Positions 9,039-17,037 are shown, numbered from the stretch's first letter. The stretch: 64,000 nt of DNA from Sphingomonadaceae bacterium (GCA_025359445.1 JANYGB010000051.1:151094-215093), one strand, 5' to 3'. Notes: generated from the sequence alone by a model not told the origin. Translations and numbers: made by a program.

Positions 9039-9143
9039 CGGTCACCTCCTTTCACGCTGTTAGCCATTCGCCGACCAAAAAGCTGATCGACCGGACCGGA
9101 AGGCGAGGATCGCCGTACCGACCGCTGTGCACAGATGTGAGTC

Positions 9144-9171
9144 ATTCTTGCCCGCAACACAAGTCTTGCAA
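9144..9171 (-). promoter_or_regulatory. Sigma70-like promoter of the mini-gene
   Basis: Minus strand TTGCAA, 16-nt spacer, AAGAAT. The -35 box matches 4 of 6 consensus bases and the -10 box is weaker. It fits the position of the short transcript, but the evidence is motif-only. Confidence 0.3.
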
Positions 9172-9232
9172 TGAAATAATTTGGTGTCAGGATCGGTGGT
9201 TCGGGCTGGCGAGATGCAGGCCCGTATTTGCG

Positions 9233-9781
9233 TCAGCGGCAATCCTCGATCACCCGGCTCAATTCGGGCCAGGCCGGGAGATACAGCGTCGGCAGCCCAG
9301 CAACCTCCAGCGTGAAGCGCCCGCGTGAAAAGGCGATCTGGTCAAGCAGGGCATCGCGCGGGGTGAGCCGGGCGGCGATCCAGCCGGGTTTTGCGGCAGT
9401 GGGGTCGCTGGTCAGCGGGCGCTGGCCAAAGGTGGTGCGGACCGTCATCGGTGTTCCGCCAGCGGCGTTGCCAGCGCGCGCCAGCAGGACGGTGCGGGTG
9501 GCCTGATCGCACGTCAGCGTGGCGAGCGGCGCACCGGGCCGGCCGAAGCTGGCCACCGAATTTCCGCCCGTTACCAGCCAGCGCCAGTCGCCCGGGGTCT
9601 GGGCCGCGTCGCGCCAGTCAGCGGGCGGGGCAGGTGCCGGGCGCGGGGCCGGGGCGGGCCGCGGAACCGGGACCGGCACCGGCAACGGCTTTGGCACAGC
9701 GGCGCAAGCGGCGGCCAGCACAGCGAGCAGCGCAGCCGTGGCGGGGCGGATTGCCGCTTGAAAAGTCCGGTGAATTGCCAT
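9233..9781 (-). CDS. Hypothetical proline-rich lipoprotein
   Basis: A 182-aa protein. The start at 9781 gives a short positively charged N-terminus, a hydrophobic stretch 'AALLAVLAAAC' and a lipobox-like Cys at about residue 27, predicting a lipid-anchored envelope protein. A Pro/Ala/Arg linker (about 33-55) leads to a compact domain with 'WRWLVTGGNSVASFGRPG' and a C-terminal 'RVIEDCR' whose Cys may pair with the one in 'LTCDQATR'. No enzymatic motif was seen. It is divergent from tlyA; the two starts are only 30 bp apart, so their promoters must overlap the opposite gene. An upstream in-frame extension would run through tlyA and was rejected. Confidence 0.7.
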   Translation of the reverse strand: MAIHRTFQAAIRPATAALLAVLAAACAAVPKPLPVPVPVPRPAPAPRPAPAPPADWRDAAQTPGDWRWLVTGGNSVASFGRPGAPLATLTCDQATRTVLLARAGNAAGGTPMTVRTTFGQRPLTSDPTAAKPGWIAARLTPRDALLDQIAFSRGRFTLEVAGLPTLYLPAWPELSRVIEDCR

Positions 9782-9811
9782 TGCCGCGCTTCTATGGAAG
9801 GAGGCGGCGCG

Positions 9812-10555
9812 ATGAGCAAGCCGCCTAAAATGCGCGCCGACCAGCTGCTGGTGGAGCGCGGTCTCGCCGAAAGCCGGACCCGCGCGCAGGCGCTGATCCT
9901 TGCGGGCACAGTCTTTTCGGGCGAAACCAAGCTGGCCAAATCGGGCCAGACCCTGCCCGCCGATGCCCCGCTCGAGGTGCGCGGACGCGATCATCCGTGG
10001 GTTTCGCGCGGCGGGATCAAGCTGGCTCATGCGCTGGATGAGTTTGGGCTCGATCCTGCGGGCGGAACCGCGATGGATATCGGCAGTTCAACCGGCGGAT
10101 TCACCGATGTCCTTCTCAGCCGCGGCGCAAGCCACGTGTTTGCAGTCGATTCGGGGACCAACCAGCTCGCGTGGAAGCTGCGCCAGGATCCGCGCGTCAC
10201 CGTGCTCGAACAGACCAGCGCGCGGATCCTCACCCCCGCGCAGATCGATCGCCCATGCGGCTGGGTGGTCTGCGATGCGAGTTTCATTTCGCTGACCAAG
10301 GTACTGGAAGTGCCGCTGAAACTGGCGGCGCCGCAGTGCCAGCTGGTCGCGCTGATCAAGCCGCAGTTCGAGGTTGGCCGGGGCGAGGTCGGCAAAGGCG
10401 GGGTGGTCCGCGATCCAGTGCTGCACGCCCGCGTTTGCGAGGAAGTGCGAGCCTGGCTCGAGGGCCAAAGCTGGCAGGTCAATGGCCAGACCGAAAGCCC
10501 GATCAAGGGGCCGGAGGGAAATGTGGAATTTCTGATCTGGGCCAGCCGTGGCTGA
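9812..10555 (+). CDS. tlyA: TlyA family 16S/23S rRNA (cytidine-2'-O)-methyltransferase / putative hemolysin
   Basis: A 247-aa SAM-dependent rRNA 2'-O-methyltransferase. The N-terminal S4 RNA-binding domain is visible as 'RADQLLVERGLAESRTRAQALILAG' split over residues 8-32, followed by an FtsJ/RrmJ Rossmann domain with the SAM motif 'MDIGSSTGGFTDVLL'. The catalytic tetrad typical of this fold can be placed as K in 'RGGIKL', D in 'VVCDASF', K in 'ALIKPQFE' and E in 'GNVEFL'. The start at 9812 is supported by GGAAGGAGG about 9 nt upstream. A family A repeat follows directly after the stop. Confidence 0.93.
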   Translation: MSKPPKMRADQLLVERGLAESRTRAQALILAGTVFSGETKLAKSGQTLPADAPLEVRGRDHPWVSRGGIKLAHALDEFGLDPAGGTAMDIGSSTGGFTDVLLSRGASHVFAVDSGTNQLAWKLRQDPRVTVLEQTSARILTPAQIDRPCGWVVCDASFISLTKVLEVPLKLAAPQCQLVALIKPQFEVGRGEVGKGGVVRDPVLHARVCEEVRAWLEGQSWQVNGQTESPIKGPEGNVEFLIWASRG

Positions 10556-10561
10556 ATCTGA

Positions 10562-10708
10562 GATCCTCTCCATTTTTGCGGAGCACAAATGGGGAGGTGG
10601 CAGTCGCTCTTGCGACTGACGGAGGGGTTTTGTTGCGCGACCTGATACCCCTCCGTCTCACTTTCGGTGAGCCACCTCCCCATTTGGCTTCGCAAAATGG
10701 AGAGGATC
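10562..10708. repeat. Palindromic intergenic repeat, family A, copy 2
   Basis: A 147-bp dyad whose ends are GATCCTCTCCATTTTTGCG and CGCAAAATGGAGAGGATC. Inside are AAATGGGGAGGTGGC, GACGGAGGGG, then the mirror CCCCTCCGTC and GCCACCTCCCCATTT. It starts 6 nt after the tlyA stop and could also act as a terminator. Confidence 0.9.
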
Positions 10709-10787
10709 TGAGCGGTGACACGTTGCACAGCGCCGCGCGCCCCGCCACAGTCGGCGCAAGGTTCGCACTCCGATTCGAGGATCATTG

Positions 10788-11333
10788 ATGACTGGACTGG
10801 CATCTTCCGGCCAATTGCGCGCCGCGTTCCTGCGCTGGTCGCTGTTCGTGGTGCCTGCCGTGCTGTTCCTCGGGTTCTTCTCGGGGCAAATGGCGAACAG
10901 CGGCGCGGGCAACCCGTGGTTCTCCGATCTGGTCAAACCGTCGCTTTACCCGCCGCCGCAAGTGTTCGGGATTGTCTGGTCGCTGCTCTATGTGCTGATC
11001 GGGTTTGCTTTGGTGTTGGTGATTACGGCGCGCGGCGCGCCGGGGCGGCGGACTGCGATCATCGCGTTCGTGGTGCAGTTGCTGCTCAACCTCGCGTGGT
11101 CGCCGCTGTTTTTCGGCGCGCATCAGATGCTGCCCGCGCTGGTGCTGCTCGGCGTGCTCGATCTCGCTATCGTAGCCACCGTGATCCTGTTCCGCCGGGT
11201 CCGCCCGCTCGCCGCTGCAATGCTGCTGCCGTATCTGGCGTGGTGCCTGTTTGCGACGTTGCTCAATGCGCAGTTCTTGGCTGCGAACCCGGGTGGTCAG
11301 CCACCGCAAGTCGATGTCGCACTGCTCGATTGA
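10788..11333 (+). CDS. tspO: TspO/MBR family membrane protein
   Basis: A 181-aa tryptophan-rich sensory protein of the TspO/peripheral benzodiazepine receptor family. Five hydrophobic segments are visible (about 15-33, 50-72, 82-102, 107-127, 134-155). The family signature 'GNPWFSDLVKPSLYPPPQVF' lies between TM1 and TM2, and 'NLAWSPLFFG' in TM3-4 is also typical. In alphaproteobacteria TspO binds porphyrins and affects tetrapyrrole and stress physiology; the role here is by homology. ATG 10788 is chosen over a TTG one codon upstream. No tetrapyrrole gene lies next to it. Confidence 0.93.
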   Translation: MTGLASSGQLRAAFLRWSLFVVPAVLFLGFFSGQMANSGAGNPWFSDLVKPSLYPPPQVFGIVWSLLYVLIGFALVLVITARGAPGRRTAIIAFVVQLLLNLAWSPLFFGAHQMLPALVLLGVLDLAIVATVILFRRVRPLAAAMLLPYLAWCLFATLLNAQFLAANPGGQPPQVDVALLD

Positions 11334-11372
11334 ACCCTTGAACCCGGCCACGCGAAGGTCCATCTAGCCGCC

Positions 11373-11627
11373 ATGCAAAGCGAAAACCCCCTGCTGGCCG
11401 ATATTGCCAAGCTTTTGAACAGCGCCGCCGGAACCGTAGCCGGGATGGGCCGCGAGGCTCGCGATGCTGCGCGCGAACGGGTCAAGGAAGCGGTTGGCGG
11501 ACTCGAATTCGTCTCCCGCGAAGAGTTCGACGCGGTCAAGGACATGGCCGCCAAAGCGCGCGACGAAAACGAAGCGCTCAAGACCCGGCTCGCCGCGCTC
11601 GAAGTGAAGCTCGCCCAAAAAGGCTGA
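11373..11627 (+). CDS. ubiK: UbiK family accessory factor for ubiquinone biosynthesis (BMFP domain)
   Basis: An 84-aa protein with an amphipathic N-terminal helix and a C-terminal coiled coil ('SREEFDAVKDMAAKARDENE', then 'LKTRLAALEVKLAQ'), the BMFP/DUF526 signature. UbiK proteins trimerise, bind membranes and assist aerobic ubiquinone synthesis in other proteobacteria. It is followed after 38 nt by recO in the same direction. Confidence 0.85.
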   Translation: MQSENPLLADIAKLLNSAAGTVAGMGREARDAARERVKEAVGGLEFVSREEFDAVKDMAAKARDENEALKTRLAALEVKLAQKG

Positions 11628-11665
11628 CCTTGCCACGCGGGGCCTGACCCGGCACAGCCGGATCC

Positions 11666-12265
11666 ATGCAATTGCGCGCCTCTGCCATCGTCTGTTCGGT
11701 CCGCGCCAACGGTGAAACCGGCGCGGTTGCGCGGGTGCTGACGCGCAGCGCAGGCATGATTGCCGGCTATGTCGCGGGCGCGCGCGGGCGGGTGCTGCGC
11801 CCGGTGCTGATCCCCGGCAACCTGATCGAGATCGAGGCGCGCAGCAATAGCGATAGCCAGCTGCCATTCCTCCGCGCCGAACTGCTGACCAGCCGCGGCC
11901 CGTGGCTCGGCGAACCAATGGCCGCTGCCGCGATTGGCTGGGTCACCGCGCTGGTGGCGAGCACGCTGGCCGAGCGCCAGCCGTTTCCGATGCTTTACGA
12001 TGGCTTGTGCGGGCTGCTGGATGCAGTGTGCAACGCTCCCTCAGCGCGCGGCTGGCTACCTGGGCTGATCGCGTTCGAGGCTTTGCTGCTGCGCGAGCTG
12101 GGTTACGGCGCCGAGCAGCCCGATCTGGCGGGCGCGGACCTCGCCGCATTGCTGGGCGCGTTCGATGCGCAAGGGGCGCGGCTGGCGCGCTATCCGCTTG
12201 CTGATAGCCGCACAGATGTTATGGGCGCGCGCGCCATGCTGCGCGAGCGGCTGGGCAAATTGTAA
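11666..12265 (+). CDS. recO: DNA repair protein RecO
   Basis: A 199-aa RecF-pathway mediator that loads RecA onto SSB-coated DNA and anneals strands. The N-terminal OB-fold is seen as '[30 protein letters not shown]', broken across residues 1-30, followed by '[23 protein letters not shown]'. The helical C-terminal domain includes '[22 protein letters not shown]'. It is shorter than the usual 230-250 aa, and the Cys4 zinc site of many RecO proteins is missing. It ends 13 nt before leuB. Confidence 0.9.
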   Translation: MQLRASAIVCSVRANGETGAVARVLTRSAGMIAGYVAGARGRVLRPVLIPGNLIEIEARSNSDSQLPFLRAELLTSRGPWLGEPMAAAAIGWVTALVASTLAERQPFPMLYDGLCGLLDAVCNAPSARGWLPGLIAFEALLLRELGYGAEQPDLAGADLAALLGAFDAQGARLARYPLADSRTDVMGARAMLRERLGKL

Positions 12266-12278
12266 GGGCGGGAAGAGC

Positions 12279-13322
12279 ATGAAAATAGCGGTTCTGGCCG
12301 GTGACGGCATCGGCCCTGAGGTGACCCGCGAGGCGGTGCGCGTCCTTGAAGCGCTGAGCCTGCCGGGCCTTGCGCTGACTTATGCCGATGTCGGCGGCGT
12401 GGCTTATCACCGCACCGGCCACCCGCTGCCGCCCGAAACCTTAGAAATCGCGCGAAATTCGGATGCTATCCTGTTCGGCGCAGTGGGTGATCCGGCTTGC
12501 GACAGCCTGGAGCGGCACCTCCGGCCCGAACAGGCGATCCTGGGCCTGCGCAAGGAACTCGGGCTGTTCGCGAACTTGCGTCCGGCGCGTGTTTTCAAGG
12601 GATTGGAAGACGCTTCTGCGCTGCGACCTGAAGTTGCCGGTGCGATTGACCTGCTGATCGTTCGAGAACTCAACGGCGATGTGTATTTTGGCGAGAAGGG
12701 CATCCGCACCCTGGCCGATGGCCGCCGTCAGGGCTGGGACATGATGTCCTATGCCGACGACGAAGTGCGCCGGATTGCCCACGTCGGGTTCAAGGCCGCA
12801 CAGGGCAGGCGCGGCAAGCTGTGCTCGGTCGACAAAGCCAACGTGCTCGAAACCTCGCAGTTGTGGCGCGACGTGGTGTGCGAAGTTGCCGCCGAATACC
12901 CGCAAGTCGAGCTCAGCCATATGTATGTTGATAACGCCGCGATGCAGCTGGTTCGCAATCCGGGGCAGTTCGACGTGATCGTAACCGGCAACCTGTTTGG
13001 CGATATCCTGTCCGATCAGGCGAGCATGTGCGTCGGCTCGATCGGGCTGCTCGCTTCGGCATCGCTCAGCGAAGGCACGCTCGGGCTGTACGAACCAATC
13101 CACGGCTCCGCCCCCGATATCGCCGGACAAGGCAAGGCTAACCCGATGGCGACGGTGCTGTCCGCCGCGATGCTGCTGCGCCATTCGCTCGGGCTCGAGG
13201 CCAAAGCCGCGCAGGTTGAGGCGGCTGTGGCAAAGACTTTGGCCGACGGGGTGCGCGGCGCCGATCTTGGTGGTAGTCATGGCACTGTCGCAATCGGTGA
13301 CGCGATTTTGGAGAGGCTGTAA
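12279..13322 (+). CDS. leuB: 3-isopropylmalate dehydrogenase
   Basis: Oxidises and decarboxylates 3-isopropylmalate in leucine synthesis; NAD+- and Mg2+-dependent; cytoplasmic. The 347-aa protein begins '[19 protein letters not shown]' and carries the substrate region '[14 protein letters not shown]', '[15 protein letters not shown]', the metal/active-site stretch '[19 protein letters not shown]', '[12 protein letters not shown]' and the NAD-binding '[17 protein letters not shown]'. The start at 12279 has GGGAAGAG upstream; a longer in-frame extension would overlap recO. It is followed 1 nt later by the glycosyltransferase gene, so the two are probably translated from one mRNA. Confidence 0.97.
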   Translation: MKIAVLAGDGIGPEVTREAVRVLEALSLPGLALTYADVGGVAYHRTGHPLPPETLEIARNSDAILFGAVGDPACDSLERHLRPEQAILGLRKELGLFANLRPARVFKGLEDASALRPEVAGAIDLLIVRELNGDVYFGEKGIRTLADGRRQGWDMMSYADDEVRRIAHVGFKAAQGRRGKLCSVDKANVLETSQLWRDVVCEVAAEYPQVELSHMYVDNAAMQLVRNPGQFDVIVTGNLFGDILSDQASMCVGSIGLLASASLSEGTLGLYEPIHGSAPDIAGQGKANPMATVLSAAMLLRHSLGLEAKAAQVEAAVAKTLADGVRGADLGGSHGTVAIGDAILERL

Positions 13323-13323
13323 C

Positions 13324-14448
13324 ATGACCATCCGCCTCGGCGTTGTCCTGCCGACCTACAACGAGCGCAAGAACCTGCGCGGCATGGTCGCGCGGCTCGA
13401 CAAGGCGCTCCAGGGGATCGATTTCGAAGTTATCGTGGTCGATGACAACAGCCCCGACGGCACCTCGGATGAAGCACGCCAGATCGCGCAGGAAGACGGC
13501 CGGGTTCACGTGATCCAGCGGATCGGGCGGCGCGGGCTGTCCTCGGCGGCGATCGAGGGAATGTGCGCCACCTCTGCGCCAGTCGTGGCGGTGATGGACG
13601 CCGATCACCAGCATGATCCTGAACTGCTGGCGGGCATGCTCGCGGCGATCGAGGACGGAACGCATGACTTGTCCTACGCCAGCCGCTTTGCCGAGGGTGC
13701 CAGCACCGAAGCCTGGGGCCGGCCCGACCGGGTCAAGGCTTCCAGCTTCGCCAACCGCCTGGCCAACAAGGTCACCGGGATTGATCTCAGCGATCCAATG
13801 AGCGGTTATTTCATGTTGCGCTCTGAAATTCTGCGCGCCGATGCGCACCGGCTGTCGGGAGTTGGCTTCAAGATATTGCTCGATATCCTCGCCACGGTCG
13901 AAGCGCCGCTCAGGATCAAGGAATTCCCGATGCATTTCGCTGCGCGCGCCGAGGGGGAGAGCAAGCTTGACCGCACCGTAGTGTTCGAATTCCTCGTCGG
14001 GTTGTACGACAAGTGGCTCGGGCGGATCATCCCTACCCGCTTTGCGCTGTTTGCCACCGTTGGCGGCATGGGCGCGGTAGTGCATTTCAGCGTGCTTGCG
14101 GCAGTGCTGCACTTGCTTGGCGGGCAATACGCGGTGAGCGAATATCCCAACGAGAAGATTTTCATCACCGGCCAGACAGTGGCCGCGATGGTGGCGATGA
14201 CATTCAACTACGTGCTCAACAACGAGCTGACTTATGCTGACAAGCGCCTGCGCGGGTTCGGTCCGTGGCTGCGCGGCTGGGCGCAATTTGCCTTGACCAG
14301 CTCGCTTGGCATCCTGACCCAGATCGGGGTCGCGACCGCGCTGGTGCGCGTCGGGTTCCACGCTTATCCGGCCGCAGCCGTTGGCATCGTGCTGGCCTCG
14401 GTGTGGAATTTCGCGCTGTCGAGCAAGTTCGTCTGGGGCAAGTACTGA
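13324..14448 (+). CDS. Family 2 glycosyltransferase (polyprenol-phosphate sugar synthase type) fused to a GtrA domain
   Basis: A 374-aa protein. Residues 1-235 form a dolichol-phosphate mannose synthase-like GT2 domain: 'VVLPTYNERKNL', 'VVDDNSPDGTSDEA', 'VMDADHQHDPE' (DxD-type metal site) and 'DPMSGYFMLR'. Residues about 240-374 form a GtrA-like domain with four membrane helices and the ending 'WNFALSSKFVWGKY'. The two-part layout is known in bacterial polyprenol-monophosphomannose or glucose synthases. The product would be the lipid-linked sugar donor for a GT39 or GT-C transferase, and a GT39 enzyme lies at 15760-17037. The start is 1 nt after leuB. Its 3' end is duplicated at 15512-15592. 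The sugar (mannose or glucose) cannot be decided. Confidence 0.92.
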   Translation: MTIRLGVVLPTYNERKNLRGMVARLDKALQGIDFEVIVVDDNSPDGTSDEARQIAQEDGRVHVIQRIGRRGLSSAAIEGMCATSAPVVAVMDADHQHDPELLAGMLAAIEDGTHDLSYASRFAEGASTEAWGRPDRVKASSFANRLANKVTGIDLSDPMSGYFMLRSEILRADAHRLSGVGFKILLDILATVEAPLRIKEFPMHFAARAEGESKLDRTVVFEFLVGLYDKWLGRIIPTRFALFATVGGMGAVVHFSVLAAVLHLLGGQYAVSEYPNEKIFITGQTVAAMVAMTFNYVLNNELTYADKRLRGFGPWLRGWAQFALTSSLGILTQIGVATALVRVGFHAYPAAAVGIVLASVWNFALSSKFVWGKY

Positions 14449-14510
14449 AAAAGACGCTACCCATGAGAATCTGAGCGGGGTGGGCAAACCAAAGTTCGGA
14501 CAACACCCCC

Positions 14511-15473
14511 ATGCAGATTTCCAGATGGCTCCTGCCGGCGCTGAGTGCGGCTGCCGGGCCATTCAGCGCGAATGGCGCCCAGGCCGCTTCGGACAACGGT
14601 TTTGCAGTCGATCATGCCAAATATGCCAACCGGGCGGTTTTGCCTGATTTCACCGCCGCCGATTGCCCAACAAATCCGCGCGCACTGACCCAGATCAAGG
14701 GCAATCTCTATTGCCACACGACCGGGGCGGGTCTGGCCGTGCACAGCGGCTTGGTGCTGATCACCGCCGAAGGCGCGCTTGTGATTGATCCTGCCATGAC
14801 ATGCACCGCCGGCTGGTTGCGCGATGAAATTCGCCAGCGCTTCCATGTCGGCGTCAAATATGTCGTCTACACGCACGCTCATACCGATCACATCAGCGGC
14901 GCGCAGGTCTTCCAACGAGACGGTGCGATCGTAGTCGCCAATAAGCGGGCGCTTGAACCGATTGTCGGCGAAAAATTGCCGGCCGCATTGCCCGACCGCG
15001 TCTTCGACAAGGACATGACAATTACCCTGGGCGGCGAGACCGTGCAGCTCCATTATGTCGCGCCGAGCCATTCGGACAGCCTGACCATGGTCCTGTTTCC
15101 CAAATACAAGGCGCTGCAATGCACCGATGTCTGCCAAAGCAAGTCGATGCCTTACAACGACTTTCTCGATTTTTATTATCCGGGATGGATCGAGACGCTC
15201 GACTGGGTGGCGGCGCAAGATGTCGATGTGATCGACATTGGTCACTATTCACCTGGCACCAAGGCCGATGTTGTTGCCGAACGGGATTATATGGTTGACC
15301 TGCATCAGCAGGTTCTGGATCTTGCCCGGAACGGCCAGTCGTGGGACCAGCTATATCGCAATGTCCACTTCAGCGACCAGGTGAAGACCTGGACCGCATT
15401 CGATTCCATGCACACGCTTAATGTCATGGGAATGTACCGGTGGGTCTCAAACCATCGCCGCGGCGAATGGTAA
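14511..15473 (+). CDS. Secreted metallo-beta-lactamase-fold hydrolase
   Basis: A 320-aa protein with a probable N-terminal signal peptide (cleavage near 'GAQAA', about residue 25). The zinc motif 'THAHTDHISG' has H122, H124, D126 and H127; further ligands are probably H in 'APSHSDS' and H in 'DIGHYSPGT'. The layout resembles periplasmic MBL-fold hydrolases rather than a proven class B lactamase, and the long insert 'QSKSMPYNDFLDFYYPGW' is unusual. The gene stands alone, 62 nt after the glycosyltransferase, and is bracketed by a repeated copy of that gene's 3' end, which points to insertion by recombination. The substrate is unknown. Confidence 0.85.
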   Translation: MQISRWLLPALSAAAGPFSANGAQAASDNGFAVDHAKYANRAVLPDFTAADCPTNPRALTQIKGNLYCHTTGAGLAVHSGLVLITAEGALVIDPAMTCTAGWLRDEIRQRFHVGVKYVVYTHAHTDHISGAQVFQRDGAIVVANKRALEPIVGEKLPAALPDRVFDKDMTITLGGETVQLHYVAPSHSDSLTMVLFPKYKALQCTDVCQSKSMPYNDFLDFYYPGWIETLDWVAAQDVDVIDIGHYSPGTKADVVAERDYMVDLHQQVLDLARNGQSWDQLYRNVHFSDQVKTWTAFDSMHTLNVMGMYRWVSNHRRGEW

Positions 15474-15511
15474 TAGGCGGCGGATGCGGGCAGTTGGCTT
15501 GGGCGGATCAT

Positions 15512-15592
15512 CCCGCCGCAGCGGTTGGCGTCGTGCTGGCTTCGGTGTGGAACTTCGCGCTGACGAGCAAGTTCGTCTGGGGTAAGTACTGA
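15512..15592 (+). pseudogene. Duplicated 3'-terminal fragment of a GT2-GtrA gene
   Basis: The last 78 nt (15515-15592) match 14371-14448 at 72 of 78 positions, including the stop codon. Four of the six differences are synonymous and the other two conservative (Ile to Val, Ser to Thr). The fragment still reads 'AAAVGVVLASVWNF' to 'KFVWGKY' and stop, but has no start. The synonymous bias means it diverged while part of a functional gene, so it is not a recent copy of the neighbouring gene. Confidence 0.8.
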
Positions 15593-15616
15593 GCTTAGAT
15601 ACCAATCGCATTCGCT

Positions 15617-15692
15617 CGTCATTGCGAGCGCAGCGAAGCAACCCAGAGTCGTGCGCGTGACTCTGGATTGCTTCGCTGCGCTCGCAATGACG
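15617..15692. repeat. Palindromic intergenic repeat, family C
   Basis: A long hairpin: the left arm begins CGTCATTGCGAGCGCAGCG and the right arm ends CGCTGCGCTCGCAATGACG, with arms of about 34 nt and one mismatch around a short centre. The CGTCATTGCGAGCGCAGCGAAGCAA type is a widespread dispersed repeat. It lies between the GtrA fragment and the convergent GT39 gene and may terminate both. Confidence 0.8.
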
Positions 15693-15759
15693 AAGCGTGG
15701 TGCCGATGTTCAGACGTTACGATGAACTGCGGCTGCGAGGGCCAGGTTGCCCACCAAGC

Positions 15760-17037
15760 CTAGCGCCAGCTCGCCAGCCACATCCAGTCATTGAACGCGG
15801 GCTTCCCCTTGGCCAGCGGGGCGGCGGAGATGATCGGGTAAAACCACGCGAACATCGCGAAACTCAGCACCAGCGCAGTAGGCGAAAGCCAGCGCCAGCG
15901 ATCTTTGCGCCGCCACAGTGCCTCCAGCGCCAAGGCCAGCGCGCCCATCAAAAAGGTGCTGGGGAGCAGGTAGTGGTAAATGAACTGGACCGGCTTGCCC
16001 GACAACGGCCACATTACCAGTACCGCGAAATAGGCCGCCGCAAAGGCCAGCGCGTCGTGGCGGCGCTGCTTGAACCAGGCCCACACCGCCCAGACCAGTG
16101 CCAATAGCCCGGCGTACATCGTGAACGGGTTGCCGATCAGCACCACCCCGCGCTGCGCCCCGTCGACCTGCTTGTAGAGGTACCAGATCGCGCGCCAGTT
16201 CCCCACCCACTCGTACCACTGCGAGCGATAGGGGTGCGGGCGGACCACGCTGTCCTGCAGCCGGACCATGAACTGATGCCATTGCAGCGGATGCCATGGA
16301 TCGGCCGGGTTGCGGACCCAATGAAAAGCCGGCCAGAAGCTCGCCCAATAGACTGCGAGCGGTAGCAGTCCGAGCGACAGCGCAGCTTCGATCAGCGTGA
16401 TCCCTTCGACCGGACCGCCACTCTTGGCGATCAAGAAGCGGCGGCCGTGCGCGCGCAGTTTCGCTGCGAAAAACCACAGCCCCGGCAGCAGCAGCACCGG
16501 CGCGACGCTCCACTTGGTGCCGAGCGACAGCCCGAGCAGCACCCCGCACAGCGCGAGCCGCCAGTGGCCTTGGTGCGGGATCCGGTGCGCGGCGGCCAAT
16601 TGCCACAGTGCCGTCATCGCGAGCGCGGCCATGGTCATGTCGAGCATCGCGATCCGGCTCTGGATGAACCAGAAGAAGTCGGTAGCAAGCAGCAGTCCGG
16701 CCAAAATCGCGGCGAGCCGCCGGCCGCTGGCGAACCACACCAGCCGGGTGAAGGCGAACAATCCGAATGCGCCCAGCAACGCGCTCGGCACGCGCCAGTA
16801 AAGTGCTTGGTCACCCAGCAAGCGAATCGCCGCCGCGATCAGCGCCTTGCCGACCATCGGGTGTTCGGCGTTGATCCGCAGCCCTTCGTTGAATTTTCGA
16901 GCGGCGTTTACGTAGTGCACTTCGTCAAAATAGATCTCGCCCGGCACGCCCAGCCGCCACCATACCAGCGTCAGGAACAGCACCGCGATCACGGCGCACC
17001 AGTCGGCGGGGTCCTGCTCGGTGGTGAAGCGCTGCAT
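15760..17037 (-). CDS. GT39 protein O-mannosyltransferase-like membrane enzyme
   Basis: A 425-aa polytopic protein with about ten hydrophobic segments. The N-terminal luminal/periplasmic loop has 'GEIYFDEVHYVNAARKF' with the DE pair essential in PMT enzymes, followed by 'NAEHPMVGKALIAA' (the hPPLGK-like motif) and 'SRIAMLDMTMAAL'. The C-terminal PMT four-helix region includes 'WPLSGKPVQFIYHYLLPS'. Such enzymes move a sugar from polyprenol phosphate to Ser/Thr or another acceptor in the periplasm. The GT2-GtrA protein at 13324-14448 could make the donor. The start at 17037 is chosen because the frame upstream runs through a family A repeat. Confidence 0.88.
   Translation of the reverse strand: MQRFTTEQDPADWCAVIAVLFLTLVWWRLGVPGEIYFDEVHYVNAARKFNEGLRINAEHPMVGKALIAAAIRLLGDQALYWRVPSALLGAFGLFAFTRLVWFASGRRLAAILAGLLLATDFFWFIQSRIAMLDMTMAALAMTALWQLAAAHRIPHQGHWRLALCGVLLGLSLGTKWSVAPVLLLPGLWFFAAKLRAHGRRFLIAKSGGPVEGITLIEAALSLGLLPLAVYWASFWPAFHWVRNPADPWHPLQWHQFMVRLQDSVVRPHPYRSQWYEWVGNWRAIWYLYKQVDGAQRGVVLIGNPFTMYAGLLALVWAVWAWFKQRRHDALAFAAAYFAVLVMWPLSGKPVQFIYHYLLPSTFLMGALALALEALWRRKDRWRWLSPTALVLSFAMFAWFYPIISAAPLAKGKPAFNDWMWLASWR

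Larger units (their letters stand above)
8885..9137 (-). ncRNA. Predicted short transcript carrying the 18-codon frame and three hairpins
   Basis: Predicted from a sigma70-like promoter (TTGCAA at 9166-9171, 16-nt spacer, AAGAAT at 9144-9149, minus strand) and the intrinsic terminator at 8885-8926. The expected RNA is about 250 nt, with roughly 100 nt of 5' leader before the ATG and three stem-loops after it. The 5' end is inference. Confidence 0.4.
8604..9232. other. 629 bp gap between ilvE and the lipoprotein gene
   Basis: This gap holds, from left to right, the ilvE 5' region (8604-8736), a palindromic repeat (8737-8859), and a compact minus-strand transcription unit with promoter-like boxes, an 18-codon frame with a very strong ribosome-binding site, and an intrinsic terminator. 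About 60 bp next to the lipoprotein gene (9172-9232) shows nothing recognisable. Confidence 0.7.

Noticed and set aside
13138..14562. Long antisense open frame (474 codons) opposite leuB and the glycosyltransferase
   Set aside because: It is the mirror of two well-supported genes in GC-rich DNA. Its apparent similarity to the frame antisense at 15305-15622 only reflects the duplicated GtrA tail.
15497..15511. Match of GGGCGGATCATCCC to an internal part of the glycosyltransferase gene (about 14020), suggesting an internal deletion in the copied tail
   Set aside because: The reading frame does not agree with the downstream fragment; the codon-frame reading aligns better with the sequence directly before the conserved tail, so the match is probably chance.
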